From: Sweltsa coloradensis
Lineage: Eukaryota; Arthropoda; Insecta; Plecoptera; Chloroperlidae
Direction of reading: 5' to 3'
NCBI GenBank assembly: GCA_024449915.1
Contig: JAMZAV010001450.1
Span: forward strand, 248,001 to 312,000
DNA length: 64,000 bases
Part shown: in pieces, positions 59,150 through 64,000 of the stretch
Layout: every line of letters starts with the position of its first letter
Numbering within the stretch: position 1 is the stretch's first letter
Notes under the pieces: model-generated
What the model saw: only the letters and a program-made list of their open reading frames with translations
Told to the model about the DNA's origin: nothing
Databases searched by the model: none
Program-made: the position numbers and the translations under genes

Positions 59150-59785
59150 CTACGCTCGACTGTCACAATTTAACTGTCATAATAACGATTGACCTTAAGA
59201 CCATATAAAATACATTACACGTTGGTTATAACAGTTGCCCACCTACCAGTTGCACATTATGCCAGTCTTGAAAATTGAATGTTGCCTTTTGAGTGTGCAA
59301 CCGTTATAACGGCAACTGACATAGCATTGTTTCTTATGGACGGTCAGTTGCTCAATTGTGAGTCGTTCAAATATATCTTATTTTATTTTAATTTCCTTCC
59401 AACTGTTATTTGTGCAACTGTTATAGAATCAACTGCTATAACAACAACTGTCCATAGGCTATTTATGAGCGAAATGAAACTATCTTGTCGATATTATACC
59501 AGTTGCTCACTATGACAATCGTTTAATATTTATTTAATTTAATTATTAAGGCGAACCTTTTAACAACTGATATAGTGTGCGACTGTACTAGCAGGCCATA
59601 TGTTAACGTTGAAAACTCATTTCAAATCCCTCTATGACAGTTCGTCATTATGTCAGTTGCCCCTGGTTTCGTAAAATATTTTATATTAAAATAATTCTGT
59701 GCAACTGCCATAATCTCTATTTTAAATTACATTTATATAGTGGGGAAAACTGTCATAGTGAGAAACCGTCATGGCGTGCGACTCT
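59150..59785. repeat. Dispersed CAACTG/TATA-type motif array
   Basis: More than a dozen variants of (G)CAACTG-TYATAA and its complement (GTTATAACAGTTGC, CAACCGTTATAACGGCAACT, CAACTGTTATAG, ACTGTCATAGTGAG) at irregular spacing in both orientations. Possibly a highly decayed tandem repeat. No frame. Confidence 0.5.
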
Positions 59786-59789
59786 CATA

Positions 59790-60890
59790 TGATGATATAG
59801 TTAACACTTTTGCTGCTAGAGCGCTCCTGCATGAAGTTTGGCGAATAAGTACACCTAGAAATATACAGTAACTAATATTGCCAACAAATTGTGTCTGAAT
59901 TAATCTGTAATAATTATAGTGAGTGCATACTTGAACATTACCAATATTTTATTCTATTTGTGATACAATGTACCTCTGTTCGTGTTAACTGCGTACATGC
60001 ATGGTACATTAAATGGAAGGATTGAAAGAATAACGGTAAATTACAAGCATTTAAATCATTTACATGAATACCACTTTTATTGGAGGAGTATTGCAGTAAG
60101 GTTCCAAAAAATGTGTATATGTTTAAGTTAATTTCATGCAATTGTATAAAACTTTGATTACAGGTAGTTAAATAAGGGTGCAATATGTCGTACTTTAATG
60201 GGAAGTAGTAAAACAAAGGTTTTAAGGTGCCGATATATATGGGAATTTTGAATTTATATCGTTTGCCTCCCAACGGATTATTAATTCTTATGTCATTCCT
60301 CATTATGTAGCACGACAATGAGAGCCCTCCTATCTGTTATAGGACCCCATGACACAACACGTTGCCCGACGTTTCACACTCAGCCACTGGTTGGCGTAAG
60401 TCCTAAAAATGTGGCCACAATCTCTATACTGTCGAATACACTGGCAAAATGAACTTACGAATGAAAGTATAAGTTGAACTATAGTTGAAGGGAAAATCGA
60501 TCACTTTTCTTTTGCAATTTTGCGATTTTGAAACTTTGTGATGCAAAACTGTTTAACCGAAATAAACTGAAACGTAACCGAAAACTGAAATTCCAAATTT
60601 CGGTTTACGGTTCGGTATAACGGTTTTCGGTTCAGGAAAAATATCGTTTTTTTTAATTTTGGTTCGAACCGATATGATGCACTGTTCGTAGCACTATACC
60701 AAATAGGAGTGCAAGATTATGCATTTTGAGTGCAATAAATAACAAGTTTTGTTTGAAAACATCAGTTTTGCTGCATGGGGGGGGGGGGGGATTAATTTTT
60801 TCAGACGCGAAATGGAAGGGGGTGAATAATTGAGCAATCCGGGTGCAATAATTTCGTGAACGTTTTATTGTGAGCCTGCAGACGAGAAGT
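59790..60890. other. Intergenic, no gene supported
   Basis: A - strand open frame of 126 codons (59938-60318) has no recognisable motif, signal or splice context. A G tract lies at 60778. Confidence 0.4.
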
Positions 60891-60899
60891 TGACTAGCC

Positions 60900-60990
60900 C
60901 GCAATACACGTTGAGGAAAACCTCGGAAGATACCTACGGTCAGGATTGCGGGTCTCGACGGGATTCGAACCTGTGACCTCCCGAAGCAGT
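60900..60990 (-). repeat. SINE family C, head and proximal body
   Basis: ACGGTCAGGATTGCGGGTCT, CGACGGGATTCGAACCTGTG. Confidence 0.6.
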
Positions 60991-61141
60991 AACGAAAAAA
61001 TAGAATATTCCCTATACTCAGCAATCTGGTTTAATTAAAATGGTAGTTTTAAAAAGGACAATTATTGAAGGAACTGGCAAAAAAATACTGGCCCCGTTCT
61101 TCAGGAAGAAACAAAGTTCAGTTCTTGTTTTTCAATGAAAC

Positions 61142-61233
61142 GTACACCCGGTATCAGAAGTAAATCAAGGGCTGGGTATTGTAGATAACGATAACCCTTG
61201 ATTTACTTCTAATGCCGGATGTACATGTCCACT
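61142..61233. repeat. Inverted repeat, about 30-bp arms
   Basis: GTACACCCGGTATCAGAAGT, AAATCAAGGG is mirrored by CCCTTGATTTACTTCTAATG, CCGGATGTAC. Short MITE or palindrome. Confidence 0.65.
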
Positions 61234-61259
61234 AAAAAGTGGTGGGGGGAGGGGGGTAA

Positions 61260-62790
61260 CTTAATTCCTCTTAGATGCCTGTGACGTTTTGACTCCACAA
61301 TTCATGTAAGCAACCCAACTAACCAATCACAACCAATCAACGAACCAACCAGCAAGCAGTCTCAACCTCTCCATTGGAGAGTAACGTAAGGCCAATAGCG
61401 CATGTTTTGACAAAGACCTCGAAAAAATGCAATTTCAAATTTTTGAACACTTCTTTTATTTATTTTGTGTGTTTTAAACTTTTTCTTTCTAGAACTCTGT
61501 TGTTTTGAGTCAAAGCTTCTTGATGATCTTGTGCATTTTCTTGTTTCCTAAATACCAACACAAAATCGACACAACTTTTCATCTTCGAAGAAGCAGACCA
61601 GACAATTTTAGTTACTCGACTACTTTATCGGATTCAACATATGCCTTACAACCAACTTCTGGCCATCCATGTGTTACATCAGGGGCTGGCAACAGGCGGT
61701 CCGCGAGCCTTATTTTGTGACTCTCTATAAAGTTGAGTTTAGTTTTCTCCAATTATATATCACAAACAAGTTCCACCAATTACATGTGATTAAATACAGC
61801 ACCGAATATAATGTAAACATAACAATTGACTCAGAACTGCACCAATGTTCAATCTCATAGAGATGTCGAGAGTTCCGCAAGTAAATTACACACAGATAAC
61901 AAGGGCACAAGCATAGCAAGTGTTCAAGAAACAAAGACTAAACTATAAAAAACTTATCCCCTATTAATACTAAACAATTCGTTCTTAAGTTAACCCTTTC
62001 CGGCCCAGCGGTGCTATATGGACCCAAAACGTTTTTAAATTTTAATCCGGGTAAATAATAGTTTTTAAAAATTAAACCCCATTTTTTGCAAATAATAAAA
62101 AAATACATTTTTCCAAGCAAAATTGAAAATATGCAAAATATTTGTTAAATATAGTTTTATGATTTTGTTTCAAATTTGAATTTGTGCTTAAAATGAATCT
62201 TTAATTAAAAAGCCAATATTTACCAATTTTTTAAAAAAGTAATTACACCAAAAATTATGAGAAAAGATTAAAAAATTGAATTAATTGCCTAACATGACTT
62301 AATTCAGACCAATAAACTTGGGTCTAAAAAGATTACCGTAAGACAGAATAGTACATCAGTTCTGTTAAAGAAAAAAAAATGGTAGTATTAATAAGCAAAA
62401 ACTGTTTTTTGTTCATCTTCAAATTGACATTTTCTAGTTGAACATATACTCAAAATCTAACTTATCGTTGGTGATTTGAAATATTGCGAAAAAACATTAC
62501 GTCAGAAATAAACCTATGTTTAACAAGAGTTGCGATGTTGAAACGTGAACAGAGATTAAAGTAATCGATTCTATGAAACTTAATTCCCTCTTTCCAGCAC
62601 ATCCACTTCATCAATCTCTGCTGCACCTTTTTAACCTGAGCTACTTTCCCCTTACCCACCGGGTTCCAGATTACACTTCCATATTCAAGGATGGAGCGTA
62701 CAAGTGAACATACACACTAGCTTTGATTTTAGGTGAAAACTCATTTAACAAATTTGTTTTAATAAATTATTGCATTAGAAAATATAGTTA
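61260..62790. other. Intergenic AT-rich sequence, nothing recognised
   Basis: Short frames only; no motif, element end or splice structure I can support. Confidence 0.4.
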
Positions 62791-63494
62791 CTAGGCCGCA
62801 TCGCAAACGCTTTTTCCAGTCGCGTTGATGGATGAGCTATTTTTAAAAATATTTCTGTCCAATGATTACGTTTTTTGGAGGATCTCATTACTTTTTCTAT
62901 AGTTACTTGATATTAATTGTTAATTATACACCTGTAAAAGGATAATATTAAAACCTTTATTGCTATAAATTTTGACCAACTTTTTCAACTTTTTCTTTCA
63001 AAAGGCACTACATCACCATAATCTTTATGTCAATGTAAAATATGAACGTTGTAGCCCCACCCGTTTGGTCAGAATCGGCCCAAATATTGCGAAAATATCG
63101 TAGTAAAAACCGAAAGAAAAATCGTGAAAGTTACATTTCTATGAGAAAGATTTCTTCAAAATGTATCTTAAATCATAACATGGTTGGTTTTAAACGTTCC
63201 CACAAAGTTTTATCAAGATCGGAGTAGCCGTTTGCCAAATATCACGAAAATATATCATTAAAAATAAAAATAAATACCCATAAAAGCATGATAATCATAA
63301 GAAATATTTTGATCGATTGTACCCATAAACGTGGCAAGTCTAAGTTCAGAGATTTCGAAAGTCCCCTGAAATATTCATCAAGATCGCATAAGTCGTTTAA
63401 CCGGTAGAGTGCGAACAAATATACAAGGATAAAAAACACCTGAGCTTATTTTTTTGTAGGTCAGTGAAATTGAAGTCTTCGCTTCGCCATCCAA
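62791..63494 (-). mobile_element. Helitron-like element, family 1 variant
   Basis: CTAGGCCGCATCGCAAACGC start after A; ends CTTCGCTTCGCCATCCAA. Shares its interior (GTAGCCCCACCCGTTTGGTC) with 44534-45116, making a subfamily. Confidence 0.6.
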
Positions 63495-64000
63495 AAATTT
63501 GTTTTGTCAAATGCAAGTTTGTCTTCAGAACAATGCCAATGATAAGTAATGTCATAAAGCACCACATTATTATCCAAAAATATTACGATGTTTTGGAGTT
63601 ATAACGACGACATTCGCGTCTTCAATACAGAGAGCTATAATATTTCGTTTTGTTTAGTGATGGTAAGTTATGGTAGGTGGCGAAGGGAAACATGGGGTTT
63701 GATTACTCACTGTGTGCACATATACAGGTAGGATTTGCACAATATTGTGCTTATTGCGAATTAGTTTTAGATTGCACTTTTGCCCTTTTCGGTTGAAAAT
63801 GTCACACATCAATTAAGATTCAACGACGCATTTAAAAAGTATAAGTCTGAGTTAGCTGCTTAAAAGTACTTTTTGGCAAATGTTGTGATAATAACTTCAT
63901 ATGATTTTAAAACATTTGATTGTTTCTACTCGTATTCCGAATAGGTACCATACGATATTATTTTATCTCAGTTACATTAACAGTTAACTAGTAAACTTCA

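Noticed and set aside
59938..60318. 126-codon frame on the - strand
   Set aside because: No recognisable domain, signal peptide or splice context in AT-rich sequence; treated as chance.
1..64000. CRISPR arrays, prokaryotic operons or bacterial contamination
   Set aside because: Introns, SINEs and eukaryotic splice signals run throughout; no regularly spaced short repeats with unique spacers were seen.

Overview
The window is eukaryotic, from an insect genome: AT-rich, dominated by introns, SINEs and small DNA transposons, with spliced genes. The insect assignment rests on two odorant-binding protein (OBP) genes and a chitin-binding (Rebers-Riddiford) cuticle protein gene. The repeat load and long introns suggest a large-genome, perhaps hemimetabolous species; I cannot name it. 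I found no prokaryotic operons, CRISPR arrays or intact transposon ORFs.

Layout. (1) 910-8920, + strand: deoxyribose-phosphate aldolase (DERA), five exons, complete except for a short first coding exon. (2) 12651-20760, - strand: an OBP of the Obp59a type, rebuilt here from five exons with consistent splice phases (218 aa), including a 36-nt microexon and a tandemly duplicated exon. (3) 21265-26843, + strand: a second, paralogous OBP in four exons (509 aa), in which about 379 residues of N/Q/D/T/R-rich, prion-like sequence sit between the second and third cysteines. The two OBP genes are head to head, about 500 bp apart, with the same TATA core on opposite strands. (4) 28638-31962, - strand: a cuticle protein with a Tyr/Lys/Pro repeat region followed by Gly-rich and chitin-binding segments; its first exon was not found. 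(5) 32-64 kb: no convincing gene; SINEs, MITEs and Helitron-like elements.

Repeats. At least a dozen copies of a Helitron/Helentron-like non-autonomous element (TTGGATGAGCG start, CGCTCATCCAACAACGCG plus short hairpin plus CCTAG end, always followed by T) occur, with two further families of the same terminal design. There are several tRNA-derived SINE families and two 5S rRNA-headed SINEs. One 5S SINE has a target-site duplication, and the unoccupied site is preserved in a neighbouring duplicate. hAT-type MITEs and large fold-back elements are also present, many of them in OBP introns.

The most novel candidate is the OBP pair: a divergently transcribed Obp59a-like duplication in which one copy keeps a compact ordinary insert and the other has grown a very large low-complexity domain inside an otherwise recognisable OBP scaffold. 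All gene models come from reading splice sites and frames by eye; RNA evidence is needed to confirm them.
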